Origin: Actinomycetes bacterium
GTDB taxonomy: Bacteria > Actinomycetota > Acidimicrobiia > Acidimicrobiales > RAAP-2
Assembly (NCBI GenBank): GCA_021791895.1
Contig: JAJYVS010000025.1
Span: forward strand, 1-39,058
Direction: 5' to 3'
DNA: 39,058 nt
Shown: in pieces, positions 1 through 7,500 of the stretch
Position numbering within the stretch: the stretch's first letter is position 1
Layout of the letters: every line of letters begins with the position of its first letter
The notes under the pieces: generated by a model
Databases searched by the model: none
What the model saw: only the letters and a program-made list of their open reading frames with translations
What the model was told of the DNA's origin: nothing
Program-made: the position numbers and the translations under genes

Positions 1-123
1 AGAGATGAGCACAGCTCACCCGACCCGACCTTGGTCAGTCCGGCCCGTGCGACAAGAAGGTGGATCAGCCAGCCCTGGACAACCGGCCACCCTTCATAAA
101 GAGCCGGCGCGCGACCGCCACCC

Positions 124-912
124 CTACCGACCCAGCTCGGCCAGGATCTCCTTCGCGTAGGTGACCTTCCCGGTCAGCGTGGCCGGGTCGCCGGTCGCCA
201 GCGCGTAGACGGCCTCGGCCATCACCTCGACCGGCTCCTGGCGCTCCGGCGGGGTGAACTCGTCCAGCCGGTGGTGCTTCACGCCGGGCGTGACCACGAG
301 GCCCGAGGGCGAGACCACGTTCACCGCGACCCCGTCCTCGTAGACCTCGGAGGCCAGGCCGGTCGTGAACCGCTCGAGGGCCGCCTTGCACATGCCATAG
401 ACGGTGCCGCCACCACCGATGCGCCCGGCGTAGGGCGGGCCGACCGGGTGGCGGGCGGCGCCCGAGGAGATGTTGACGATCCAGCCTCGCTTGCGCTCCC
501 GCATGCCCGGCAGCACCAGCTGGGCGAGCTCGAAGGGCGCCCGCACCTGCACCTCGAACATCAGGCGGTAGTGGCGCTCGGTGAACTCGCTCACCGGCTC
601 GAAGTAGGTGATGGCGGCGTTGTTGACCAGGATGTCGATCGGACCGAGCTCGGCGGTGGCGGTGTCGACGATCCGCTGGCGGTCGTCCTGGACCGACAGG
701 TCGGCCGGGATCGGGATGGCCCGCCCCCCGTTCTCGTTGATCTGGTCGACGACGGTGGCCACACTCCCCTCGAACGGGTGGTCCCCTTCGTGGGCGGTAC
801 GCGCCGTGACCGCCACGGCCGCCCCCGCCTGGGCCAGGCGCTCGGCCACCGACGCCCCGATCCCCCGACTGGCCCCGGTGACAACCGCGACCATCCCCGA
901 CAACTCCCCCAC
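124..912 (-). CDS. SDR family NAD(P)-dependent oxidoreductase
   Basis: A classical short-chain dehydrogenase/reductase of about 262 residues. It shows the Rossmann motif TGASRGIG (residues 12-19), NNAA (97-100), a serine pair at 149-150 and the catalytic Y172-x3-K176. The cofactor is probably NADP(H) or NAD(H), and the substrate cannot be read from sequence. A longer reading from ATG at 927 exists, but its first codons are themselves a perfect AGGAGG Shine-Dalgarno (919-924) six bases before GTG at 912, so I chose 912. The insertion around residues 153-170 between the catalytic Ser and Tyr is longer than usual. It is divergent from the phzF-like gene, sharing an upstream region of about 70 bp. 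Confidence 0.9.
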   Translation of the reverse strand: MGELSGMVAVVTGASRGIGASVAERLAQAGAAVAVTARTAHEGDHPFEGSVATVVDQINENGGRAIPIPADLSVQDDRQRIVDTATAELGPIDILVNNAAITYFEPVSEFTERHYRLMFEVQVRAPFELAQLVLPGMRERKRGWIVNISSGAARHPVGPPYAGRIGGGGTVYGMCKAALERFTTGLASEVYEDGVAVNVVSPSGLVVTPGVKHHRLDEFTPPERQEPVEVMAEAVYALATGDPATLTGKVTYAKEILAELGR

Positions 913-967
913 GGCATTCCTCCTCATCGGTAGCGGGCGGCCGTCCGACCGGCCCGCTCGAACGGCC

Positions 968-982
968 TATCTTCGCTCAATG
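968..982 (+). promoter_or_regulatory. Leaderless promoter -10 (TATCTT)
   Basis: TATCTT at 968-973 is followed by six bases and then ATG at 980, so the predicted transcription start is the A of the ATG. The same geometry occurs at znuA (TATACT, then six bases, then ATG at 4280). No strong -35 is visible. Confidence 0.45.
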
Positions 983-1030
983 CAAACGATCTCGCACATG
1001 CCGGGTCCGCCGCCGGGTCTGAACCGGTGA
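980..1030 (+). other. Leaderless 16-codon upstream ORF coupled to the phzF-like gene
   Basis: ATG at 980 opens a 16-residue ORF, MQTISHMPGPPPGLNR, whose TGA (1028-1030) overlaps the GTG start of the phzF-like gene (GTGA at 1027-1030). It sits exactly where a leaderless transcript from the TATCTT -10 would begin. The Pro-Gly-Pro-Pro-Pro stretch is the kind that slows ribosomes. A coupling or attenuation role is inferred; that the peptide is made is not shown. Confidence 0.4.
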
Positions 1031-1791
1031 CCCTCGAGCTCACCGTGGTGGACGCCTTCACCGACCGCCGCTTCGCCGGCAACCCGGCCGCCGTCTGCCT
1101 GCTCGAGGCGTTCCCCGACGACGGGCTCATGCAGGCCGTCGCGGCCGAGATGAACCTGTCGGAGACGGCCTTCGCGGTCGCTCGCAGCTCCGAGCACGCC
1201 GACCTGCGCTGGTTCACCCCCACGGTCGAGGTGCCCCTGTGCGGGCACGCCACGCTGGCCGCCGCCCACGTGATCGGACGATCGGTCACGTTCCACACGA
1301 GAAGCGGTGACCTCGCCTGCTCGATCAGCACCGAAGGCCTGATCGAGATGGACTTCCCGGCCGACCCCCCGGCCCCGGCCGAACCGCCCGAAGGGACTGG
1401 GCTCGGGCCGGTGGCCTGGTTCGGTCGGGGTCGCCGCTACACCCTCGCGCAGCTGGAGTCCGCGGCGGCGGTCCGCACCTTCGTGCCCGACTTCCCAGTC
1501 ATCGCCGCCCGGTTCGGGGACGGGTTGATCGTGACCGCGGCCGGCGACCACGCCGGGGTCGACTGTGTGAGCCGGTTCTTCGCCCCCAACCTCGGGGTCC
1601 CCGAGGACCCGGTGACCGGCTCGGCCCACTGCACCCTGGCGCCATTCTGGGCTCCCCGGCTCGGCCGTCGGAGCCTGCTCGGGGAGCAGGCGTCGCCGCG
1701 GGGCGGCACCGTGCGCATGCGCACCGCCGGCGACCGGGTCGTGCTGGGTGGCCGCGCGGTGAGCATCTCGCGGGTGTCCTTCCTTCTCTGA
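1027..1791 (+). CDS. PhzF family isomerase/epimerase-like protein
   Basis: A PhzF-fold protein (DAP-epimerase-like) of 254 residues. Family hallmarks are the N-terminal DAFT...FAGNPAAV segment, the catalytic glutamate E46 in SETAF, GHATLAA (73-79) and EDPVTGSAH (193-201), which line the active site between the two lobes. It is somewhat shorter than the usual 260-300 residues, the loss lying in the linker around residues 110-150. The family performs cofactor-free isomerisations; the substrate here is unknown and no phenazine genes are nearby. The GTG start overlaps the stop of a 16-codon upstream ORF, suggesting translational coupling. Confidence 0.88.
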   Translation: MTLELTVVDAFTDRRFAGNPAAVCLLEAFPDDGLMQAVAAEMNLSETAFAVARSSEHADLRWFTPTVEVPLCGHATLAAAHVIGRSVTFHTRSGDLACSISTEGLIEMDFPADPPAPAEPPEGTGLGPVAWFGRGRRYTLAQLESAAAVRTFVPDFPVIAARFGDGLIVTAAGDHAGVDCVSRFFAPNLGVPEDPVTGSAHCTLAPFWAPRLGRRSLLGEQASPRGGTVRMRTAGDRVVLGGRAVSISRVSFLL

Positions 1792-1861
1792 GCACGGGCG
1801 AGCTCCGAGGACACGGGAGGACGCGAGGCTCGGGTCGACCCGCCATGCGGCCGGAGGTCAA

Positions 1862-1899
1862 GCCGGTTCTCCGGCAGACCCCGAGGGCAGGCAGGGGTC
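1862..1899. terminator. Possible bidirectional terminator hairpins
   Basis: Two inverted repeats lie between the convergent phzF-like and acyl-CoA dehydrogenase genes: GCCGG-TTCT-CCGGC (1862-1875) and GACCCC...GGGGTC (1877-1882 with 1894-1899). Neither has a T-tract, so the assignment rests on position and pairing only. Confidence 0.3.
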
Positions 1900-3232
1900 A
1901 GCCGTTCTTGGGCAACTCCGAGAACTTCGCCGTGCGGTCGTTGTTGGGCTCCTTGGGCAACCCGAGCACCCGCTCGCCGATGATGTTCTTCTGGATCTGG
2001 TCGGTCCCGCCGTAGATGGGGGGTGCCTGGGCATAGAGGGCGATGCCGGTCACGGCCTCGATCATGTCGGCGTCGGGCAACCCCTCGAGCGGGCCCCGGT
2101 CCTCGGGCCGGTAGGCGTGCAGCATGCCGGCGGAACCGGCGATGGCCATGCCGACGTCGCGCGACAGCCGCATCATCTCGCTCATCGACAGCTTCGCGAT
2201 GTTGGGCAGGCCGGGGATGTCCCGGCCGGCCGACCGGGCCGCCCGGAGCCGCTCGGTGTTGAACCGGCCCAGCTCGCCCAGGATGTACAGCTTCGCCAGG
2301 CCCTGGCGGATGACCGGGTCCTGGTCCCGCCCCCGCTCGCGGGCCAGGGCCACCAGCATCTGGGGACCCACCGGCTGGAGGATGGGCCCCTCGTCCGACC
2401 CCGGCCCCGCCCGGCGGCGGGCCAAGACGAAGTCCCCGGCCCGCCGGCCGAGGTGGCCGGCGATGGTTCCGGGCGTGGCGGCGGATCCCGCGGCCCCGCC
2501 GCCACCAGACCCGAGTCCGGCGCGCTCGAAGGCCAGGGTGGAATTGGCGACCGCCCACCCGTTGTTCACGCCGCCGATCACGTCGGCCACCGGCACTCGG
2601 GCGTCGGTGATGAACACCTCGTTGAACATGGCGTTGCCGGTCATCTCGGTCAGCGGACGGACCTCGACCCCGGGCTGGCGCATGTCCAGCACCATCCAGG
2701 AGATCCCCTGGTGCTTCGGCACCTCGGGGTCGGTCCGGGCCAGCAGCATGCCGAGGTCGGCGACCTGGCCGAGCGAGGTCCAGACCTTCTGGCCGTTGAT
2801 CACCCACTCCTCGCCGTCCAAGAAGGCTCGCGTGCTGAGGCCGGCGAGGTCCGAGCCGGCACCCGGCTCACTGAACAGCTGGCACCAACCCGCCTGACCG
2901 GTGACGATGTCCCGGACGTAGTGGTCGATTTGGTCCCGGGTGCCGTGGGTGGCGATGGTCGGTGCGGCGAGCAACAGGCCCAGGCCGCCAGGCGCCCCCA
3001 GCGCGCCGAACGCGGCGATCTCCCGGGCCACCGCGTTGGCATCGGTGCGGGAGAGCTCCCGTCCGTAGGCGTGCGTCGGCAGGCTGGGCGCCGACCAACC
3101 GGCCAGACCCAGCCGTTCCCACCACTCGGCCACCGTCAGGTCGGGGTCCCAGTTCTCCTTCAGCCAGCGACGGATCTCCTCGACCACGTCCCCTGAGGGA
3201 CTGTTCTCTTGCACCTCGTCGGTCTTGGTCAT
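1898..3232 (-). CDS. Acyl-CoA dehydrogenase family protein (FadE-like)
   Basis: A flavoprotein of 444 residues that should introduce a double bond next to the thioester of an acyl-CoA. The central beta-domain signature is clear (WCQLFSEPGAGSDLA, then the NGQKVWTS strand), and the C-terminal helical domain ends with IYGGTDQIQKNIIGERVLGLP-type sequence. Where medium-chain enzymes carry the catalytic Glu (YEGT), this protein has YGGT. In several actinobacterial FadE lineages the base sits elsewhere or on a partner subunit, so activity cannot be settled by eye. A Gly/Ala/Arg-rich insertion lies around residues 240-275. The ATG is preceded by AAAGGC. It is divergent from the small ABM-fold gene. 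Confidence 0.9.
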   Translation of the reverse strand: MTKTDEVQENSPSGDVVEEIRRWLKENWDPDLTVAEWWERLGLAGWSAPSLPTHAYGRELSRTDANAVAREIAAFGALGAPGGLGLLLAAPTIATHGTRDQIDHYVRDIVTGQAGWCQLFSEPGAGSDLAGLSTRAFLDGEEWVINGQKVWTSLGQVADLGMLLARTDPEVPKHQGISWMVLDMRQPGVEVRPLTEMTGNAMFNEVFITDARVPVADVIGGVNNGWAVANSTLAFERAGLGSGGGGAAGSAATPGTIAGHLGRRAGDFVLARRRAGPGSDEGPILQPVGPQMLVALARERGRDQDPVIRQGLAKLYILGELGRFNTERLRAARSAGRDIPGLPNIAKLSMSEMMRLSRDVGMAIAGSAGMLHAYRPEDRGPLEGLPDADMIEAVTGIALYAQAPPIYGGTDQIQKNIIGERVLGLPKEPNNDRTAKFSELPKNG

Positions 3233-3457
3233 CTCGATGCCTTTCTCGTCGGAGGCCGGTCGACGAGCAGCCGGCCCCAGGCAACCGGCGCGCCTCGTGC
3301 GCGCCTTCCATCGTACCGTGGTGCCACGCCGGCCGACCCTGGTCGGACCGGGCGTGAGCGGCCCGGCCGCCCGCTGCCCGACGGCCGGGACGAGGGTCGG
3401 CGGGACCGGCCGGTGCGGTGCCCCATGGGTGTCGCCGCCACGGGCGAAGATTGGGCC

Positions 3458-3754
3458 ATGGTCCTAGAACACGTAGTGCTCGACGTGCGGGCGGACTCGG
3501 CCCGGGACTTCGAGGCCGCCTTCGCCGTGGCCAAGCCGATCATCACCGGCGCGCCCGGCTTTTGCTCCCTCCGCCTCAGCCGGTGCATCGAGCAGGCGGA
3601 CCGCTATGTGCTCCTCGTTGAGTGGGTCTCGGTCGAGGCCCACGAGCAGGGGTTCCGGAGGTCGCCGGCCTACCAGGAGTGGCGGCGTCTGCTGCACCAC
3701 TTCTATCCGGCACCCCCGTTGGTCGAGCACTACGAGACGGTGTTCGAGGGCTAG
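3458..3754 (+). CDS. Antibiotic biosynthesis monooxygenase (ABM)-fold protein
   Basis: A 98-residue dimeric alpha/beta-barrel type protein. It starts with a beta strand (MVLEHVVLDV), continues with the APGFCSLRLSRC strand and the YVLLVEWVS strand, and ends in FRRSPAYQEWRRLLHHFY, the helix typical of ABM/YgiN-like proteins. The family includes cofactor-free quinone monooxygenases and haem-degrading enzymes, but many members have no known activity. The frame is open upstream of ATG 3458, but the fold begins there and the upstream codons look non-coding. It sits divergent from the acyl-CoA dehydrogenase and convergent with the Fur-family gene, with 31 bp between stops. Confidence 0.8.
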   Translation: MVLEHVVLDVRADSARDFEAAFAVAKPIITGAPGFCSLRLSRCIEQADRYVLLVEWVSVEAHEQGFRRSPAYQEWRRLLHHFYPAPPLVEHYETVFEG

Positions 3755-3785
3755 CCGGATTGTCCCGCGAGGAGGCGGCCGCTTC

Positions 3786-4226
3786 TCACCCGGGGCCTGG
3801 GCACTCCGGGCAGACGCCGGTGATCTCCACGACGTGGTGGAGCTCGGAGAACCCCTGTTCCTCGCCGAGCCGGCGGGCAAGGGCCTCGAGCTCGGGGGCG
3901 TCGAGCTCGACGGTTCGCCCGCACCGACGGCACACCAGGTGGTGGTGGTGCGCCGGCGACCCGCAGCGCCGGTAGAGGGTCTCGCCCGAGTCCCCCCGGA
4001 CGCTGTCGACCTCCCCGGTCGCGGCCAGCGAGCGGAGCTGGCTGTAGACGGTGGCAAGACCGATCCGCTCCCCCGACGCCCGGAGCCGGGCGTACAACTC
4101 CTGGGCGCTCGTGAACTCGCCCGTCTCGTCGAGGAGGGTCGCCACTGCCCGCTTCTGGCGGGTGGCCCGGACCCGGGGCCGGGACGTCGCTCCGTCGTCC
4201 ACCGCCATCTGCGCCATCGTACCCAC
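3786..4226 (-). CDS. zur: Fur family transcriptional regulator (probable Zur)
   Basis: A Fur-superfamily metalloregulator of up to 146 residues. The N-terminal winged helix (about 18-82) contains TSAQELYARLRASGERIGLATVY. The dimerisation domain carries HHHHLVCRRCG (93-103) and a C-terminal CPEC (139-142); these two CxxC pairs form the family's structural zinc site. The gene is divergent from a zinc/manganese-type ABC importer, with a Fur-type box between them, so Zur is the best guess; Fur or Mur remain possible. GTG 4226 gives the longest form; ATG at 4217 and ATG at 4208 are alternatives and no strong SD decides. Confidence 0.85.
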   Translation of the reverse strand: MGTMAQMAVDDGATSRPRVRATRQKRAVATLLDETGEFTSAQELYARLRASGERIGLATVYSQLRSLAATGEVDSVRGDSGETLYRRCGSPAHHHHLVCRRCGRTVELDAPELEALARRLGEEQGFSELHHVVEITGVCPECPGPG

Positions 4227-4257
4227 CGCCGTGTCCGAATTCGTGGTTAATCCAGAG

Positions 4258-4280
4258 TGATTCTCATTATACTTATGGCA
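4258..4280 (+). promoter_or_regulatory. znuA promoter with overlapping Fur/Zur-type box
   Basis: TGATTCT-C-ATTATAC (4258-4272) resembles the 7-1-7 Fur-family operator core (TGATnnT-n-AnnATCA); the left and central positions fit well and the last two bases do not. It overlaps TATACT (4268-4273), a good -10. Six bases later comes ATG 4280, so the transcript is predicted to be leaderless and a bound repressor would block the promoter directly. Confidence 0.6.
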
Positions 4281-5197
4281 TGCGCTCGATCCGCCTGCTG
4301 TCCGCCCTGGTGGCGCTGGTGGCCGGTGCCGCCCTGGCCACCAGCGCCGTGCCGGCCGGGCCGGCGACGGCGGCCCCGGCGCCGCGGGTCCTCAACGTGG
4401 TGGCGGCGGAGAACTTCTGGGGCAGCCTCGCCGCCCAGCTCGGCGGCCGCCTGGTCCGGGTCACGAGCATCGTCACCGACCCGAACGCCGATCCCCACGA
4501 GTACGAGAGCAGCCCGGCCGACGCCCGGTTGTTCGCCCAGGCGGACCTGGTCATCGTCAACGGTGCCGGCTACGACACCTGGGCCGACAAGCTGCTCGCC
4601 GCGTCGCCCCGGGCCGGCCGCCAGGTCCTCGACGTGGCGACGTTCCTCCACCGGCCGGCCGGCGCCAACCCCCACCTGTGGTACGACCCGGCCGACGTCT
4701 CCTCGGTCATCGACAAGATCACGTCCCTCTACCGCTCGATCGAACCCGGTGCGCGGGGCTTCTTCGCCGCCCGGCATCGGAGCGTCGAGTCCGCGCTCTC
4801 GGGCTACCGGGACCGCCTGGCCACGCTGAAGAAGCGCTACGCCGGGACCGCCGTCGGCGCCACCGAGAGCATCTTCGTGGACCTCGCCGGTGCACTCCAT
4901 CTCAAGCTGATCACACCGAAGGCGTTCATGGACGCGGTCTCCGAAGGGGTGGATCCCCCGATCTCCTCCTTGGTCACCTTCGAGCGCCAGATCAGCGCGC
5001 GACGGATCAAGGTGCTCGTCTACAACGTCCAGACCGTCACCCCCCTCACCGCCACCATCCGGGCCAAGGCCCGGGCCCGCCACATCCCGGTGGTCGGCAT
5101 CTCCGAGACCATGGTGCCGCCGAACTCGACGTTCCAACGCTGGATGGTGGGCCAGCTCAACCGGCTGGCCGCCGCGCTGGCCGAGGCCCGGTCGTGA
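4280..5197 (+). CDS. znuA: Metal ABC transporter substrate-binding protein (ZnuA-like)
   Basis: A cluster A-I (ZnuA/TroA-type) extracytoplasmic binding protein of 305 residues. Residues 1-31 are a Sec-type signal peptide ending in AAPAP. There is no lipobox cysteine, so it appears to be released or held by other means, unlike typical Gram-positive ZnuA lipoproteins. Candidate metal ligands are H73 (DPHEYE), H132 (NPHLWYD), E196 (ATES) and E276 (ISET). The His/Asp-rich loop that many zinc-specific members carry is absent, which makes specificity (Zn versus Mn or Fe) uncertain. Its stop overlaps the start of the ATPase gene (GTGA at 5194-5197), so the importer genes are translationally coupled. 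Confidence 0.87.
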   Translation: MRSIRLLSALVALVAGAALATSAVPAGPATAAPAPRVLNVVAAENFWGSLAAQLGGRLVRVTSIVTDPNADPHEYESSPADARLFAQADLVIVNGAGYDTWADKLLAASPRAGRQVLDVATFLHRPAGANPHLWYDPADVSSVIDKITSLYRSIEPGARGFFAARHRSVESALSGYRDRLATLKKRYAGTAVGATESIFVDLAGALHLKLITPKAFMDAVSEGVDPPISSLVTFERQISARRIKVLVYNVQTVTPLTATIRAKARARHIPVVGISETMVPPNSTFQRWMVGQLNRLAAALAEARS

Positions 5198-6042
5198 GCT
5201 CGCCCCCCGTCACCCATCCCGACCAGCCAGCGGTGTGCGCGCACGATCTCGCCGCCGGCTACGGCGAGTCGGCGGTGTGGTCGCACGCCACCTTCGACGT
5301 CGCCGCGGGATCCTTCGTGGCCATCCTCGGGCCCAACGGCGCCGGCAAATCGACCCTGTTGCGCCAGCTCCTGGGCCTGCTCCGGCCGCTCGCCGGGAGC
5401 CTCGAGGTGTTGGGCGAGCCGCCGCACCGGGGGAACCCGTCCATCGGCTACGTGCCCCAGGCGCGGACCCTCGACCCCGAAGTCGCCTTCCGCGGGGTGG
5501 ACCTGGTCCGCCTCGGCCTCGACGGGCACCGGTTCGGCTTCGCCCCCCCGTGGGGGTCGCGGGTCGCCCGCCACCAGGCGGTCGAGCGCGCCGTTGAAAG
5601 CGTGGGTGCCACCGGGTACGCCGGGCGCCGGCTGGGGCCGATGTCGGGGGGGGAACGCCAGCGCCTCCTTCTCGCCCAGGCCCTGGTGGGCGAACCGCGG
5701 CTCCTGCTCCTCGACGAGCCGCTGGCCAGCCTGGACGTCGCGAACCAGGCGGCGATGGTCGAGCTCATCTCGTCGGTGGCGCTGGAGCGCCGGCTCACCG
5801 TCCTGCTCGTCGCCCACGACCTCAACCCGCTGCGCAACGCGATCGACCTGGTCTGCTACGTGGCCAACGGCCGGGTCGCCTTCGGACCGCCCGATGAGGT
5901 CGTGACCTCCGAGGTGCTCTCCAGCCTCTACGGCGCGCCGGTCGAGGTGCTGGTGGACAGCCGGGGACGGCGGTTCGTCGTCGGCATCGAAGAGGAGACC
6001 GCCCACCCGCACCGGCACAGGACGGACGGGGGGACGTCGTGA
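5194..6042 (+). CDS. znuC: Metal ABC transporter ATP-binding protein (ZnuC-like)
   Basis: The ATPase subunit of the metal importer, 282 residues. Walker A is GPNGAGKS (46-53), the Q-loop lies in GYVPQARTLD, the signature is MSGGERQ (150-156), Walker B is LLLLDEP (170-176) and the switch histidine is in VAHDLNP. A short C-terminal tail is rich in Glu and His (AHPHRHR), a possible metal-responsive tail. GTG 5194 was chosen because it overlaps the znuA stop by four bases and brings in the complete first strand. The stop in turn overlaps the znuB start at 6039. Confidence 0.9.
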   Translation: MSSPPVTHPDQPAVCAHDLAAGYGESAVWSHATFDVAAGSFVAILGPNGAGKSTLLRQLLGLLRPLAGSLEVLGEPPHRGNPSIGYVPQARTLDPEVAFRGVDLVRLGLDGHRFGFAPPWGSRVARHQAVERAVESVGATGYAGRRLGPMSGGERQRLLLAQALVGEPRLLLLDEPLASLDVANQAAMVELISSVALERRLTVLLVAHDLNPLRNAIDLVCYVANGRVAFGPPDEVVTSEVLSSLYGAPVEVLVDSRGRRFVVGIEEETAHPHRHRTDGGTS

Positions 6043-6956
6043 TCGCGGCAGCCGGGTCGGCGGCGTTCAGCTGGAACCTCGTCTCGGACCTCTCCCAGAT
6101 GCTCTCCTACCAATTCATGCGCAACGCCTTTTTGGCCGGGGCGATCGTCTCGGTGGTGGCCGGCGTGGTCGGGTACTTCGTGGTCCTCCGGCGGACGGCG
6201 TTCGCCGCCCACGCGCTCTCCCACATCGGCTTCGCCGGGGCGGCCGGGGCGGTGCTGCTCGGGGTCAATCCGGTCTGGGGACTGCTCACGTTCTGCCTCG
6301 GGGGGGCACTGGCCATGGGCTCGCTCGGGCAGCGCCTACGGGACCGCGACACCGTGATCGGGATCGTCCTCGCCTTCATGCTCGGGCTCGGGGTCCTGTT
6401 CATCGCCCTCTACAGCGGGTTCTCCACCGAGGCCTACTCCATCTTGTTCGGGGAGATCCTCGGGATCTCGACCTCCGATGTCGTCCTCACCGTTGTGGTC
6501 GGCGCGATCGCCCTGGCGGCGCTCGGCGCGATGTACCGCCCGCTCCTGTTCGCCTCGGTCGACGAGGAGGTGGCGGAGGCCCGGCGGGTCCCGGTCCGTC
6601 TCCTCTCGATCGCTTTCCTGCTCACCGTGGCCCTCGCCGTGGCGGTCGCCGTCCAGGTGGTCGGGGTGCTCCTGATCTTCTCGTTGCTCGTGACCCCGGC
6701 CGCGGTGGCCGAGCGGCTCACGATGCGGCCCGCCTCGGCCATGGCGGCGGCCGTCGCGGTCTCGATCGCCTGCAGCTGGCTGGGCCTGGCCATCGGCTAT
6801 TACGTCAGCTACCCGGTGAGCTTCTTCATCACGAGCCTGGCCTTCCTCGCCTACGCACTGACCCGGGCAGCGAACGCCCTCGCCCGCCGCCGTCGGCCCG
6901 GCCGCCTTCCCCCAGGCCGGCCGAGGCCGGAATACGCGGGCGGCCACCCCGGTTGA
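6039..6956 (+). CDS. znuB: Metal ABC transporter permease (ZnuB-like)
   Basis: An integral membrane permease of the ABC-3 family, 305 residues with about eight hydrophobic helices. The stretch AHALSHIGFAGAAGAVLLG is the family motif, and VVGVLLIFSLLVTPAAVAERL is the conserved helix near the coupling region. It should form the membrane channel with the neighbouring ATPase and take substrate from the binding protein. The GTG start overlaps the ATPase stop (GTGA). The C-terminus ends in a basic, proline-rich cytoplasmic tail (RRRRPGRLPPGRP). Confidence 0.9.
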   Translation: MIAAAGSAAFSWNLVSDLSQMLSYQFMRNAFLAGAIVSVVAGVVGYFVVLRRTAFAAHALSHIGFAGAAGAVLLGVNPVWGLLTFCLGGALAMGSLGQRLRDRDTVIGIVLAFMLGLGVLFIALYSGFSTEAYSILFGEILGISTSDVVLTVVVGAIALAALGAMYRPLLFASVDEEVAEARRVPVRLLSIAFLLTVALAVAVAVQVVGVLLIFSLLVTPAAVAERLTMRPASAMAAAVAVSIACSWLGLAIGYYVSYPVSFFITSLAFLAYALTRAANALARRRRPGRLPPGRPRPEYAGGHPG

Positions 6957-6981
6957 GTCCGAGGAGGACGACCGGGGAGCC

Positions 6982-7491
6982 ATGCCAGTGCGAGGCGACA
7001 ATCTGTTCTCGTTCCCGAACCCGGTGAACGAGGTGGCGGCCCGCCTGGTGGCGGGCGGAGTGGTGGCCATGAGCGCGCTCGCGCTCGGCCTAGCCCAGCC
7101 GTGGTTCCTCGTGCCTCTCGCCTACGGGTTCTGGGCCCGGGTGCTCACCGGTCCGACCCTGAGCCCGCTCGGGCAGCTGGCGACCAGGTTCGGGGCCAAG
7201 GTGCTGCCCTTCGCGCCGAGGCCGGTGCCGGGGCCGCCGAAGCGCTTCGCCCAGGGGATCGGGGCCGTCCTGAGCACCGCCGCCCTTCTCACCTGGCTCC
7301 TGGCCGGCTGGTCCGTGGCCCGCTTCGTGCTCCTCCCCTTGATCGTCGCGGCCGGCCTGGAGTCGGTGGCGGGCTTCTGTCTCGGGTGCCGGCTGTTCGC
7401 CGTCCTGATGGCGGCGGGTCTCATCCCCGAGCGGATCTGCCTCGAGTGCGCCGACCTCTCGCGCCGGCACGCCGCCGCCGGCGGGGCCTGA
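6982..7491 (+). CDS. DUF4395 family membrane protein
   Basis: A 169-residue membrane protein matching the DUF4395 pattern: an N-terminal NPVNEVAARLVAG segment, a first hydrophobic hairpin (about 20-55), a polar middle with PKRFAQGIGAVLS, a second hairpin, and then FCLGCRLF followed by IPERICLECADL. The two Cys pairs (CLGC and CLEC) are characteristic and suggest metal binding or a redox role, but the family's function is unknown. It begins 25 bp after znuB on the same strand and could be cotranscribed with the importer, making a link to metal or thiol homeostasis a reasonable guess. Confidence 0.75.
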   Translation: MPVRGDNLFSFPNPVNEVAARLVAGGVVAMSALALGLAQPWFLVPLAYGFWARVLTGPTLSPLGQLATRFGAKVLPFAPRPVPGPPKRFAQGIGAVLSTAALLTWLLAGWSVARFVLLPLIVAAGLESVAGFCLGCRLFAVLMAAGLIPERICLECADLSRRHAAAGGA

Positions 7492-7500
7492 GACCGGGGC

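Noticed and set aside
1-123. Gene fragment at the left edge
   Set aside because: No frame with a recognisable product or ribosome-binding site; treated as downstream flank of the SDR gene.
4678-5193. Long in-frame extension upstream of the znuC start
   Set aside because: It overlaps the well-supported znuA gene, has Arg/Pro-rich composition and lacks any fold; the GTG at 5194 overlapping the znuA stop is the natural start.
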